Below are positions 25,184 to 34,223 of a DNA stretch of 64,000 bases, piece by piece. The DNA lies in assembly GCF_000504285.1 (NCBI RefSeq), contig NZ_KI632511.1:1857372-1921371 (forward strand). The letters run 5' to 3'. A program made the translations under genes and the position numbers. The notes beneath the pieces were generated by a model. The model worked only from the letters and a program-made list of their open reading frames with translations, was not told the origin of the DNA and searched no databases. The number at the start of each line of letters is the position of its first letter. The stretch's first letter is position 1. The DNA is from Actinospica robiniae DSM 44927 (lineage in GTDB: Bacteria > Actinomycetota > Actinomycetes > Streptomycetales > Catenulisporaceae).

Positions 25184-26101
25184 ATGGACGCGATCAGTAC
25201 CCTCATTCGGATGGCGCGCCTGGAGGGGGCCGTCGACGTGCGCTGCCTGCTCGCCGGCCGACACGTCCTGGACAATCCGGCCGCGCCCGGGCGCGTGCCC
25301 TTCCATCTGCTGCTCGAGGGCAGTTGCGTGGCCGAGGTGGGCGGACGCAGCGTCGAACTCCATGCGGGCGACGTGCTCGTCCTGCCACGTGCCGGGAGCC
25401 ACCGCATCCGCGTCGCCGCCGGCGCGTCGGACCTGCCCACCGAGCTGCGTGCGGGGAGCGTCCTCGACACGCTGAGCAGCGCGGGTCCGCCGGCCATCGA
25501 CCTGTTCTGCGGCCACTACACCTATCGTCCTGGGGCGGGCGAGCTGCTGTTCGGCGGGTTGCCCGAGATCGTGCTCGCCTCCTTCGGCACCGGCGCCGAC
25601 TCTCCGCTGAGGCTGCTGGGCGAGCTGATGCGCGGCGAAGCGGGCCTCGAGGGCCCGGGCGCCGGAGCCCTGCTCGCCGCTCTGTGCGAGGCGCTGTTCG
25701 CGCTCGTGCTGCGGGGCAACGGTGCCGCCCGGCTGACGACGAGCCTTCCCGCGCCGTGGACCGCGGCGAAGGATCCCGGCTTGCGTGCCGTGATCGACGC
25801 CGTGGTCCACCAGCCGCAGCGGCCGTGGACGATCGCCGAGCTCGCCCGCGTGGCCGGAGTCTCGCGGGCCACGCTGGTCCGGCGTTTCGCGGCCTTCACC
25901 GGGATGGGCGTCGCCGACTTCCTCACCCGGATCCGGATGACGATCGCCGCCGACCTGCTCGCCACCACCGACCGCAGCCTCGACGCGATCGCCGCCGCGG
26001 CCGGATACGGCTCCACCTCCGCCTTCGGCCGGGCCTTCCGCATAGCCACGGGCACCACCCCCGCCGCCTTCCGCCGGGCCACGGCACGCGACCGGTTCTG
26101 A
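25184..26101 (+). CDS. RclR-like AraC-family redox regulator
   Basis: A 305-residue AraC regulator with an N-terminal cupin (HAGDVLVLPRAGSHRI) and a C-terminal double HTH (TIAELARVAGVSRATLVRRF, then LDAIAAAAGYGSTSAFGRAF). Cys21 lies in DVRCLLAG and Cys109 in DLFCGHYTY, where E. coli RclR has its two HOCl-sensing cysteines (Cys21, Cys89). A third Cys is at 48. It is divergent from an RclA-like gene. This suggests a reactive-chlorine or general thiol-oxidation sensor. Start at MDAISTL, just as RclR begins MDALS; a longer frame upstream is not supported. Confidence 0.8.
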   Translation: MDAISTLIRMARLEGAVDVRCLLAGRHVLDNPAAPGRVPFHLLLEGSCVAEVGGRSVELHAGDVLVLPRAGSHRIRVAAGASDLPTELRAGSVLDTLSSAGPPAIDLFCGHYTYRPGAGELLFGGLPEIVLASFGTGADSPLRLLGELMRGEAGLEGPGAGALLAALCEALFALVLRGNGAARLTTSLPAPWTAAKDPGLRAVIDAVVHQPQRPWTIAELARVAGVSRATLVRRFAAFTGMGVADFLTRIRMTIAADLLATTDRSLDAIAAAAGYGSTSAFGRAFRIATGTTPAAFRRATARDRF

Positions 26102-26117
26102 CCTCGAGCAGACCGTG

Positions 26118-26151
26118 GCGCGAACGTCCGAGATACCTGCGCGAACGTCCG
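26118..26151 (+). promoter_or_regulatory. Direct repeats 21 bp apart upstream of the quinone oxidoreductase gene
   Basis: The 13-mer GCGCGAACGTCCG occurs at 26118-26130 and again at 26139-26151, perfectly conserved and 21 bases start-to-start, that is two helical turns. This is the geometry of AraC-family sites. It sits between the AraC gene and the quinone oxidoreductase gene. Confidence 0.5.
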
Positions 26152-26252
26152 CGGAGGAATGATCAAGCGACATCCGCCGGTTAACGTGGCGCAGTCGCCC
26201 ACCACCCCGGCCGAGACGGCCAGGTCCGACACACGAAAGCGCGGCACAGAAA

Positions 26253-27242
26253 ATGCGTGCACTCATTCTTCGGGAATTCGACACTCCACTCGAGCTCGAC
26301 GACATCGCAACCCCCGTCGCCGGCCAGGGCCAGGTGCTGGTCCGCGTCCACGCGAGCGGGGTGAATCCGCTCGACACGAAGATCCTCGCCGGCAAGGCGG
26401 CGCACGCCCAACGGCAACTGCCCGCCGTGCCGGGCCTGGACATGGCGGGCACGGTCGTCGCGGTGGGCGACGGCGTGAACGGCTTCGCGCCCGGCGACGA
26501 GGTGTACGGCATGACCGGCGGCGTCGGCGCGCTGCAGGGCTCGCTCGCCGAGTACGCGGCCGTCGACGCCCGGCTGCTGGCCCGCAAGTCCGCGCAGCTG
26601 ACGATGCGCGAGTCCGCGGCCCTGCCGCTGGTGGCGATCACTGCATGGGAGGGGCTGGTGGACCGCGCGGGAGTGCGCGAGGGCATGAAGGTGCTCGTGC
26701 ACGGCGGCGCCGGCGGCATCGGACACGTGGCGATCCAGATCGCGCGTGCCCGCGGTGCCCGTGTCTACGCGACCGGCAGTCAGCGCAGCCTCGAGATCAT
26801 CGAGAGCCTCGGCGCCACGCCGATCGATTACACCCGGACGGACCACACCGCCTACGTCGCCGAGCACACCGACGGAGACGGCTTCGACGTCGTCTTCGAC
26901 ACCGTGGGCGGCGCGACGCTGGACAAGTCGTTCGCGTCAGTCCGCACTTACACCGGGCACGTGGTCAGCGCGCTGGGTTGGGGCACCCACAGCATCGCCC
27001 CGCTCTCCTTCCGCGGAGCGACGTACTCCGGGGTGTTCACGCTGCTGCCCATGCTGACCGGCCGCGGACGCGAGCACCACGGCGAGATCCTCGCGAACGT
27101 CGCCGCGCTCGCGGACGAAGGCAGCCTCAGGCCTCTGCTGGATCCGCAGCACTTCACGTTCGCGACGATCGCCGACGCGTATCGCACAGTCGAGAGCGGT
27201 GCGTCCGGCGGCAAGGTCGTCGTGGACGTCGTCACTGAATGA
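26253..27242 (+). CDS. NADPH:quinone oxidoreductase family protein (zinc-less MDR)
   Basis: A 329-residue medium-chain dehydrogenase/reductase of the quinone reductase type. It has VNPLDTKI, PGLDMAGTVVAVG and the nucleotide site VHGGAGGIGHVAIQIA in the middle. The structural zinc cysteines are absent. It would reduce quinones or reactive enals with NADPH in the cytosol. It is on the same strand as the AraC regulator, 151 bases downstream, behind a perfect direct repeat, and probably belongs to its oxidant response. Confidence 0.85.
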   Translation: MRALILREFDTPLELDDIATPVAGQGQVLVRVHASGVNPLDTKILAGKAAHAQRQLPAVPGLDMAGTVVAVGDGVNGFAPGDEVYGMTGGVGALQGSLAEYAAVDARLLARKSAQLTMRESAALPLVAITAWEGLVDRAGVREGMKVLVHGGAGGIGHVAIQIARARGARVYATGSQRSLEIIESLGATPIDYTRTDHTAYVAEHTDGDGFDVVFDTVGGATLDKSFASVRTYTGHVVSALGWGTHSIAPLSFRGATYSGVFTLLPMLTGRGREHHGEILANVAALADEGSLRPLLDPQHFTFATIADAYRTVESGASGGKVVVDVVTE

Positions 27243-27368
27243 TCAGCATAGGAACACAAGTAGCGTCCATACGCTGGAGATAGGCCGGGAACCCGCCATC
27301 GAGACGGGTCCCCAGCCTTCTTCCGCCCATCGCGGTCAGGACTGGGCGCAGGACACCTAGACCCTGAC

Positions 27369-28478
27369 CTAGACCCTGTAGCGGAGGATTGCGGCGCAAC
27401 CGTCGTCCGCCTTGGTGCCCGGCAGCAGCTCGCTGAAGGACGCGTCGCCGGCGGTGGCGGCGCGCAGCATCAGGGGGCCGGCCTTGGCCTCGAACGCGCC
27501 GTCGGCCGCTTCGCCGAGTCCTTCGCGGCTGGTGGCGATCATCCGCTGGTCCTGCGTGGTCGCCCACTTCATCGGGTCCGCGGCGCGGTCCGCGGACAGC
27601 AGCAGCGTCTCGACCGCGCCTTCGGTCAGGGCCTGGCTTACGGCGGGGATGCCGTGAACCGCGCGGCCTTCGCCGAGGGCGTCGCTGTACTCGGCCATCA
27701 CCTTGCGGTGACTGGCGAGTGAGGCTTCCGCGAGAGCCTGGTCGACTGATGCGCGCATCGCGTTCTCCGCGCTCTTCCCGCCCCGGCCGCCCGCGACCTC
27801 CACGGCGTCCGCGTCCACGTTCAGCGCGGCCAGCTGCTCGTGGAACAGCGGCAGCGCCTTGGGGTCGCCGGCGACGAACACGACTGCCGCGCCGACCTCG
27901 GCTGCGGCCTCGGCCACTTCGCGGGCGACCCCGGCCGCGTTGCTCTCCCACGCGTTCACCGAGCGCCGGTGGTACGAGGCCATCGACGGCCCGCCGGCGC
28001 CGACCCGGTTCAGGTGCAGCGTGGTGCCGTCGTAGGTGCGGTGCGAGTCGGGGTCGAACGCGCCGGCCGGATACGCGGTGATGTCGCCACCCGAACGGTC
28101 CAGCGCCACGACGATGTGCGCCATCTGGTGATCGAGATCGAGCACCGTCTCGAGCGGGTCGACGACCGGCCCGACCATCGCCTGGCTCTGCGCGGGCGGC
28201 TGGGAGAGCGAGAAAGCGCCGAGCACCCTCCCGCCCGCCGCGAACAGCGACTCGCCCTGCGGGCCCGCGATGTGGGGGGAAGAGCCGACCTCGGGATCGA
28301 GCGCGGCCAGCGAGGGCTCGTCGGCCCCCTGCCCCTCGAGCATGCGGCGCAGATCCCGCCAGGTCAGCTCGAGCCTCTTGTCCGCGTCCTGGTCCTGCCG
28401 GCTCGTGTCCACATGTACCGTGACGACCTCGGCGTTCGGCGGGGCGGTGTAGAGCGGGCGCAGAAGTGCGAGTTCCAT
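27369..28478 (-). CDS. Vms1/Ankzf1-type peptidyl-tRNA hydrolase (Rv2629-like, eRF1-fold)
   Basis: A 369-residue protein of the bacterial archaeo-eukaryotic release-factor (baeRF) group, as in M. tuberculosis Rv2629. It starts MELALLRPLYTAPPNAEVVTVHVDTS. A VVFVAGDPKALPLFHEQL segment and a C-terminal ETLLLSADRAAD / ATAGDASFSELLPGTKADDGCAAILRYRV stretch fit the family. It may release peptidyl-tRNA from stalled ribosomes. The start was placed at MELALL, with GGAG upstream; the upstream open frame shows no similarity. Confidence 0.8.
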   Translation of the reverse strand: MELALLRPLYTAPPNAEVVTVHVDTSRQDQDADKRLELTWRDLRRMLEGQGADEPSLAALDPEVGSSPHIAGPQGESLFAAGGRVLGAFSLSQPPAQSQAMVGPVVDPLETVLDLDHQMAHIVVALDRSGGDITAYPAGAFDPDSHRTYDGTTLHLNRVGAGGPSMASYHRRSVNAWESNAAGVAREVAEAAAEVGAAVVFVAGDPKALPLFHEQLAALNVDADAVEVAGGRGGKSAENAMRASVDQALAEASLASHRKVMAEYSDALGEGRAVHGIPAVSQALTEGAVETLLLSADRAADPMKWATTQDQRMIATSREGLGEAADGAFEAKAGPLMLRAATAGDASFSELLPGTKADDGCAAILRYRV

Positions 28479-28622
28479 CGCGATCTCCGTTCGACGATTG
28501 CGGACCGATCGGTCGACAACGGCTCCATCCTCACGCCACCGCCGACCGGGCGACATTCGGCGCTCACTCGAACGGCGGTAGGGCACGACGCGCGCGGCCC
28601 GGGCCGCCACGGCACGTGACAA

Positions 28623-28654
28623 GGGTCGGGCCCGGCTCACGCCGGGCCCGACCC
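28623..28654 (-). terminator. Terminator hairpin after the S53 peptidase gene
   Basis: Perfect 14-bp stem GGGTCGGGCCCGGC / GCCGGGCCCGACCC with a TCAC loop, 33 bases beyond the stop of the minus-strand peptidase gene. Confidence 0.75.
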
Positions 28655-28686
28655 GCGTTCGTGTCAGACGATTACGGTTCCAGAGC

Positions 28687-30783
28687 TCAGTTCACGTTCA
28701 GCGCGTTGTCGTCGATCACGAAGGACGTCTGCAGCGAGGAGTCCTCCGCGCCGGTGAACTTCAGCGTGACCGTCTGCCCGATGTACGGCGCCAGACTGAA
28801 CGAGTGCTGGACGTATCCGGTGGCGGCGTTCAGGTTCGAGTACGTCGCCAACGTCGCCACAGTGCCGGCGGAGTTGACCACCTGCACCGTGAGCTTGTCG
28901 AACTGCGTCGTCGTCGTGGTCTCCGAGGTGTCGATGTGCAGGTAGAAGGAGAAGGTCGCCGTCGTGCAGGTGGCCGGGATCGTCACCGGCTGAGCGACGG
29001 TGTCGGTGTGGGTGGTGCCGTAGCCGTCGAGCCACGCGAACCACGTGCCTGTGTGGGAGGTCTCGCCGCTTCCGTTGGAGTTGACGACTCCGGCGGTGGT
29101 GCTCCACGGCGCGCTCGAACCCGTCTCGAAGCCCGGGTTGCCGAGCAGCTGGGCCGCGGTGCAGCCGCTGCCCTTCGCGGCGATCGCCCAAGTGAACGAA
29201 GTCGAGCCGCTGGCGGTGCCGGAGGATGCCGTGACGGTCGTTGTGGAGGTCGCGACGGTGGTCGGGGTGCCGGAGATCAGGCCGCTGGTGCTGATCGACA
29301 GGCCGGCCGGAAGACCGGTCGCCGAGAAGGTCAGCGCCTTGCCCGCCGTGTCGGTGGCCGAGATCTGCAGCGACACCGCGGTGCCGACCACGCCGGTCCG
29401 GTTGCCGGGGCTGGTCACCGAGACGGTCTCGGCGCCGGTGCCGGCCTGCAGCCCGGCGATGCCGTTCGGCGTGCCCCATCCGGTCGGCCCGTCGTAGCCG
29501 GTCTGCGCGGTGCACAGGTAGGCCGGGCTGCAGGAGCCGTTGTTCCCGGTGGTGACGTCGAAGAAGTTGGCGGTGTGCTGGTAGACGTCCTGTGCCGGGT
29601 TCGCGCCGGCGTTGCCGGCGAGCGCGTACATGGCCGCGACCATCGGAGACGACGCGCTGGTGCCGCCGACTTCGTTCCACCCGCCGTCGCCGTTGGAGGT
29701 GTCGTAGACGGCGACGCCGGTGTTCGGGTCCGCGTCGGCCGCGACGTCGTTGTCGATGCGGTTGGAGCAGCCCGCGGGCAGGCTCAGCGCGCTCTGCCAG
29801 GACGGCTTGGCTTCCAAGGCCGAGCAGCCCGAGCCGGTGCCTTCCGAACCCGTCGCGGTGTTCCAGACCGACTCGGTCCAGCCGCGCGAATTCGATGCGG
29901 TGCTCAGTGCGGTGCCGCCGACGGAGACGACCTTCGGCGAGGTCGCCGGGTAGCTCACGCCGTAGTCGTCGTCACCGGCGGACACCGTGGTGACGATGCC
30001 GGAGGCGTGGGTGAAGTAAGCCGCGTCCATCGACGCCTCCGAGCCGGACTCGCTGCCGCCCCAAGAGTTGGAGATGTAGCCGGCCAGGCTCGCCGCCGCG
30101 TTCTGGGCGACGTAGAGGCCGGTGCCGGAATCGTCCTGCGCCTCGACCAGCACGAGCTTGCACAGCGGGCAGATCGCCGAGGCCATGTCCAGATCGAGCG
30201 CGGCCTCGACCGTCCAGTCGTCGCTGGCCGGAGCGGCCGAGGGCAGCGGCGAGGTCGCGCCGTTCTGGTTGACCTTGGTGAAGATCGCCACGGGCAGGCC
30301 GGCCGCGGAACGGTAGGCGGCCAGGTCGGCGGCGGCGTTCGGGTAGTCGTAGGCGTCAACCACCGCGATCGTGCGTCCGGCGCCGTCCGCGGCGGAGGCC
30401 GCCGTCAGCGCGTAGGCCGCCTGGAGCTGGGCCGGGCCGTAGCCGACGCCCGCCGGAATCGCGTTCGGGGTGGCCGTCGTGGACGAGGCCGTGGCGGCGG
30501 CCGCGTGGACGCCGTTGCGCTTGAGCGCGAAGCAGGACATGTGGCCGACCACCGTCGCCGACGAACAGGCGCGCGTGGCTCCGCGGTTCGCCGAAGAGTT
30601 CGCGGGCTGCGAAGCGTGCGCGGAACCGGCCGCCTCGGCGGCGATCAGGTGCGTGGCCGAGGTGGCCACGTTCGAGCCGGCAGCCGCCGCGGCGGCCCCC
30701 GACACCGAAGCGACCGACAGAGCGCCGACCAGGGCGACGGTCGTGACCAACGCCCCGATCCCGCGAAGTGTTACCCGATGCAC
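28687..30783 (-). CDS. Secreted S53 (sedolisin) peptidase with Ig-like and jelly-roll domains
   Basis: A 698-residue exported protease. A Sec signal peptide covers about residues 1-32. The sedolisin triad is visible: Glu193 and Asp197 in [10 protein letters not shown], and Ser376 in GGTSASSP, with the oxyanion Asp in VSAGDDDYG near 271. No long kumamolisin-type prodomain precedes it; only about 110 low-complexity residues do. After the catalytic domain come a He_PIG-type Ig domain (about 455-540) and a C-terminal jelly-roll domain ([12 protein letters not shown] to [11 protein letters not shown]). It would act outside the cell at acidic pH. Confidence 0.85.
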   Translation of the reverse strand: MHRVTLRGIGALVTTVALVGALSVASVSGAAAAAAGSNVATSATHLIAAEAAGSAHASQPANSSANRGATRACSSATVVGHMSCFALKRNGVHAAAATASSTTATPNAIPAGVGYGPAQLQAAYALTAASAADGAGRTIAVVDAYDYPNAAADLAAYRSAAGLPVAIFTKVNQNGATSPLPSAAPASDDWTVEAALDLDMASAICPLCKLVLVEAQDDSGTGLYVAQNAAASLAGYISNSWGGSESGSEASMDAAYFTHASGIVTTVSAGDDDYGVSYPATSPKVVSVGGTALSTASNSRGWTESVWNTATGSEGTGSGCSALEAKPSWQSALSLPAGCSNRIDNDVAADADPNTGVAVYDTSNGDGGWNEVGGTSASSPMVAAMYALAGNAGANPAQDVYQHTANFFDVTTGNNGSCSPAYLCTAQTGYDGPTGWGTPNGIAGLQAGTGAETVSVTSPGNRTGVVGTAVSLQISATDTAGKALTFSATGLPAGLSISTSGLISGTPTTVATSTTTVTASSGTASGSTSFTWAIAAKGSGCTAAQLLGNPGFETGSSAPWSTTAGVVNSNGSGETSHTGTWFAWLDGYGTTHTDTVAQPVTIPATCTTATFSFYLHIDTSETTTTTQFDKLTVQVVNSAGTVATLATYSNLNAATGYVQHSFSLAPYIGQTVTLKFTGAEDSSLQTSFVIDDNALNVN

Positions 30784-31186
30784 GTGGATTCCTCCCCTGA
30801 ACCGGCTGCGCCGGTCCTGTCGTTGACGGGGGCAGCCCCCGCCAATGTGGAGAGGAATTGATCAAGGGTTCTGATACAAGACTTCCGCGAATTTTTCGCC
30901 AGCCAGGCCGTTAACGCCGGGATCCTCAATCCTTGTCGGCTCCCATGCTGCACTGGGGCGACTTCTGCCATCGAGTTTGGCAGAAGATAGGGGTGACAGG
31001 CGATCGAATTCTTGAGACTGTTCAGGGCTTCCGGCTCTCTCGCGAACTCGGGTCACCTGCTGAGGATTGTCACCTGCTGAGGCCGCAGATCAGCGAAGAC
31101 GCGGTCGGCAACCATCCGCAGCCGCATCCTTTCTATGCACGCGAATATTACAGCGACTGGCGATCCGGACCATATCGGCGTGCGTG
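30784..31186. other. Intergenic, 403 bases
   Basis: Upstream of the peptidase gene. No gene is convincing. It holds a perfect 14-bp direct repeat, GTCACCTGCTGAGG at 31052-31065 and 31069-31082. The base composition is lower in GC than the neighbours near 30860-30920. Confidence 0.5.
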
Positions 31187-31648
31187 TCAGCCGCCGCCGC
31201 GGACTCGGTTCTCCCTGACAGGAGTCGAGCCGGCGGCGGTCATTCGCATGAAGGCGCACACGGTTTTCCCCCACGGCGGACGCACACAGACTTCGACCCG
31301 CTCCGCCAACCGGCGCAGCAGATGCCAGCCGAACCCGCCGCCGCGCGCCGGATCCGAGGATCGCGGCTCGGGCGGCACCGTACTGGTGTCGCTCACGCCG
31401 ATCGTCAACTCCGCCTCAGCCTCGACCAGGTAGAGGCCGCACGGCCCCGGGGCGTGGACCACCGCGTTGGTCACCAACTCGCTCACCACCGTGGCCACGT
31501 CGGCCACCACATCCGGCGGCACAGGGTGCCCGCACTGCCCGAGAAACGCTCGGGTCCGCCCCCGCGCCCGGGCAATGCAACCGATTGATCCGTCCAACGG
31601 GTAGACGATGAGACGCCCCGCCGCCAGCGCGCTCCCGTATGCGTCCAT
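31187..31648 (-). CDS. Anti-sigma-type ATP-binding protein (HATPase_c_2)
   Basis: A 153-residue serine-kinase-like ATPase of the RsbW/SpoIIAB group common in actinobacteria. The N box is VVSELVTNAVVHAPG, with GVSDTSTVPP and a GGGFGWHLLRRLAERV G2 segment. It probably binds or phosphorylates an anti-anti-sigma partner encoded elsewhere. The start was placed at MDAYGSAL; the longer frame upstream is basic and unlike the family. Confidence 0.7.
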   Translation of the reverse strand: MDAYGSALAAGRLIVYPLDGSIGCIARARGRTRAFLGQCGHPVPPDVVADVATVVSELVTNAVVHAPGPCGLYLVEAEAELTIGVSDTSTVPPEPRSSDPARGGGFGWHLLRRLAERVEVCVRPPWGKTVCAFMRMTAAGSTPVRENRVRGGG

Positions 31649-31940
31649 GCGATGCCCCAATCCTGCCCTCTGGCTCCTGCTGCGAAGGATTGCTCTCGTG
31701 CCCCTCCTGCTGGGCGTTCGCAGCCGGATTCCAGTCACGCGGCGCGAATTGTCGTGGCCCTATGCCTCACGGTTAACCGCCCGCTCAGGGAGCAAACAGG
31801 CAGACCGCGCGACCCGGGTGAATCCCCGGGACCACCCATACGGGTTTGTCCGGACCGGAACCGGCAACCCATAAGCAGCGGACTCAGCCCAGAGGCGAAC
31901 AGAGTCCCGGGAATACTCGAATGCGTGAGGAGCATGTCTT

Positions 31941-32114
31941 ATGGGTGTCGTTCTGCTCGTCCTGCTACTCGCCCTGATCCTCGGCGGTCTGGGGTTCGCG
32001 GTCCACGTGCTGTGGTGGATCGCCCTGATCGTGCTCGTGGTCTGGCTCGTCGGCTTCGGTATCAGGGCCGGTGAAGGCAGCGGTGGACGTCGGCGGTGGT
32101 ACGGCCGCTGGTGA
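31941..32114 (+). CDS. Small hydrophobic membrane protein
   Basis: A 57-residue protein too short for a length-filtered gene list. Two hydrophobic helices (VVLLVLLLALILGGLGFA and VLWWIALIVLVVWLVGFG) are followed by a basic tail RRRWYGRW. It matches the small 'hydrophobic protein' family (DUF5670-like) frequent in actinobacteria; function unknown. GGAG lies about 9 bases before the ATG. Confidence 0.7.
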   Translation: MGVVLLVLLLALILGGLGFAVHVLWWIALIVLVVWLVGFGIRAGEGSGGRRRWYGRW

Positions 32115-32183
32115 CGCAGGCGCAGCTGCGCCGAACTGCGACGCGGTGATGGGCACCACCGCAGCATCGGCACTCTCGTGCCC

Positions 32184-32260
32184 AAGGGCGGATTCCCGCC
32201 GAGCCGCAAGAACACGCTGAACTCCAGTGTTCTTACGCGGATCGGCGGGAATCCGCCCTT
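32184..32260. repeat. Long near-perfect inverted repeat
   Basis: Left arm 32184-32215 (AAGGGCGGATTCCCGCCGAG onward) pairs with right arm 32227-32260 over about 31 of 32 bases, with one mismatch and a 2-base bulge, around an 11-base loop. It is between convergent genes: the small membrane protein ends 70 bases before it, the VOC gene ends 88 bases after it. It is either a bidirectional terminator or a MITE-like remnant; no T tract or target duplication is evident. Confidence 0.7.
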
Positions 32261-32348
32261 GCGCAGTAGCCGCCACCCCACAACCACCATCGCGTCATCG
32301 TGAGCGAACGGACGGGGTCGGCGCTGCCTTGATCGGGCGGCCTGTTTC

Positions 32349-32789
32349 TCAGCTCAGCTGCTGGGCCAAGGCAAGGATGATTCCGCTCGGCCCACGGAGG
32401 TAGCAGAGCAGGTAGCTGTCCTCGAAGCGCGTCACCTCGCCGACGAGTTCGGCGCCGTGCGGGCGCAGGCGCGCGAGGGTGTCCTCGATGTCGTCGACGG
32501 CGAACATGATGCGGTGCAGACCCAGCGTGTTGGACGGCGCGACCGATGGCTCGAGGGCGATCGCCTCCGGGGCGTGGTACTTCGCCAGTTCGATCCGCCC
32601 CGTGACGCCCGGGATCCGCATCATGGCGATCTCGCACCGCATGTCATCGAGCCCGACGACGCTTTCCGCCCACCGCCCCTCAATCGGCATCCTGCCTTCC
32701 AGTTCCATGCCGAGTGCGGTGAAGAAGGCGACGGCGGCATCGAGGTCGTCGACGACGATGCCCACGTTGTCCATGCGCTGAATGGTCAC
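32349..32789 (-). CDS. VOC (glyoxalase/dioxygenase-like) family protein
   Basis: A 146-residue protein of two beta-alpha-beta-beta-beta modules: NVGIVVDDLDAAVAFFTALGM and LHRIMFAVDDIEDTLARL. His in LHRIMF is kept, but the first metal position is Asn and the last module ends in GIILALAQ rather than an acidic ligand, so metal-dependent activity is doubtful. Cytoplasmic. No operon partner. Confidence 0.8.
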   Translation of the reverse strand: MTIQRMDNVGIVVDDLDAAVAFFTALGMELEGRMPIEGRWAESVVGLDDMRCEIAMMRIPGVTGRIELAKYHAPEAIALEPSVAPSNTLGLHRIMFAVDDIEDTLARLRPHGAELVGEVTRFEDSYLLCYLRGPSGIILALAQQLS

Positions 32790-32872
32790 AGTTCGAGGAT
32801 AGGGCCGGGCACGCCGCCGGCGGCATACGGCTCGGCTGACGGCCCGCGACTCGGTGGCTCTACCGTAGGGCG

Positions 32873-33343
32873 GTGAACAATTCGACGCGTGAGGATTCGG
32901 CTCCCGACGCTGCGGCCAAGCGGCGCCCGCGCCGATGGCGGGAGGTCTCGCCCACCCGCCACGGGCTGGTGCTGGCCTGGTGGGGATTCACCGTGACCTT
33001 CGGGGGCCTGCGCCTGCTGACGTGGTTGATCCACATCGATGTCTCGGGAGTCGGCAACATCCAGGCCGGCGGCGTACACCTGCACCACTACATCTGGGGA
33101 ATTCTGCTGTTGATGATCGTCGGTGCGTACGGGCTGGTGGAGCGTTCACCGCGCTGGCGCGCCTGGCTGGGCCTGATCTACGGCATCGCGATGGCGCTGG
33201 TCATCGACGAAACCGGCAACCTCGTCGATCTCAAAGACGTCTACTGGCAGCACGCCGGCGGTATCGGCATCGCGATCGCGTTGATCTTGATCGGTGTGTG
33301 CGGGAGCTTCCTGGCCTTCACACACCGCGAAGAGACCCGATAG
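32873..33343 (+). CDS. Four-helix integral membrane protein of unknown function
   Basis: A 156-residue membrane protein with a basic cytoplasmic N-terminus and about four helices. Conserved-looking polar motifs within or next to the membrane are HLHHYIWGI and an acidic pair in VIDETGNL, suggesting a metal or proton site. It resembles uncharacterised integral membrane proteins of actinobacteria. GTG start. Confidence 0.65.
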   Translation: MNNSTREDSAPDAAAKRRPRRWREVSPTRHGLVLAWWGFTVTFGGLRLLTWLIHIDVSGVGNIQAGGVHLHHYIWGILLLMIVGAYGLVERSPRWRAWLGLIYGIAMALVIDETGNLVDLKDVYWQHAGGIGIAIALILIGVCGSFLAFTHREETR

Positions 33344-33418
33344 GCACGACGCCGGGCTCCGCACGAGCCGGCGCCGCGTTTTGATCAGCTCAAGGAGAAA
33401 TCGGCTGCGCCAGGACCC

Positions 33419-34048
33419 TTACTCCGCCTGCTCAATCGCCTGCCGCGCGAGGAGCTCGAACTCTGGCTCCGGCCGCAGGCCCGAGATCGTCTCCCCCGCG
33501 ATCAGCCACGTCGGAGTCGCTTGGACGCCGGCCCACCCGCCTGCCGACTCCGCCTCGGAAAGGGCGGTCTGCGCGTCGCCGTCCGCTAAGGCGGCACGGA
33601 GGGCCGCTGTATCGACGCCCACCGCGGTGGCGTGCCGCATGACCACGTTGACGTCGCCGAGGTCCTCGCCGAGGTCGAAGTGCACAGCGAACAGGGCGCG
33701 GTTGAACGGGTCCGATACCTCCGGCCGGTGCCGCCGGACCCATTCCGACGCGGACAGAGCCGTTCGGCTGTTCGGGAGCCGTGGTGGCCAGTTCAGCGGT
33801 AGTCCGGCCTTGGCCGCCTCTTGTTCGAGCGACCGGTACATCGCTCCGTTGCGCGGCCCCGCCTCGATGCCCCCAGGCGGGATGTCCGGATGGATCTGGA
33901 ACGGGAGGTGGACGACCTCGAGTCCGTAGCCGGCCAGGAGCTGGTTCCGCGGCTGCGCCACATAACAGAACGGGCAGATGAAATCGAACCAGTGCAGGAC
34001 CGTGCGTGGACCCGGCGGGAGCACCAGCTCGATGTCCTTGTCGTCCAT
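33419..34048 (-). CDS. DsbA-family (FrnE-like) thioredoxin-fold oxidoreductase
   Basis: A 209-residue cytoplasmic protein with a DsbA-like fold. The active-site CPFC is at residues 25-28 (DFICPFCYV), followed by the helical insert and the cis-Pro region QATPTWLIAGE. FrnE-type proteins act as disulfide isomerases in polyketide pathways or stress. The start was taken at MDDKDIEL because the fold begins at about residue 14; the frame upstream is not family-like. Divergent from a methyltransferase gene. Confidence 0.82.
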   Translation of the reverse strand: MDDKDIELVLPPGPRTVLHWFDFICPFCYVAQPRNQLLAGYGLEVVHLPFQIHPDIPPGGIEAGPRNGAMYRSLEQEAAKAGLPLNWPPRLPNSRTALSASEWVRRHRPEVSDPFNRALFAVHFDLGEDLGDVNVVMRHATAVGVDTAALRAALADGDAQTALSEAESAGGWAGVQATPTWLIAGETISGLRPEPEFELLARQAIEQAE

Positions 34049-34223
34049 GTAATCACGATAAAGCGCTCGCCCCGACCCGGCGCGCTCAACGGCGGCTCTG
34101 CGGGATCTCGCGCCTGTTCCCGAGCGCCCGGCTACGGGCCCAGCCGGGTCACTGATGGTTGCTGTTTGTGAGCGGCAGCGAAATGCGGTTGTCGCAATGG
34201 GCCCGGATTGGGATCGTGGCCGG

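Noticed and set aside
27276-27312. Weak hairpin between quinone oxidoreductase and the Vms1-type gene
   Set aside because: Stem of about 8 bp with a mismatch and no T tract; not listed as a terminator.
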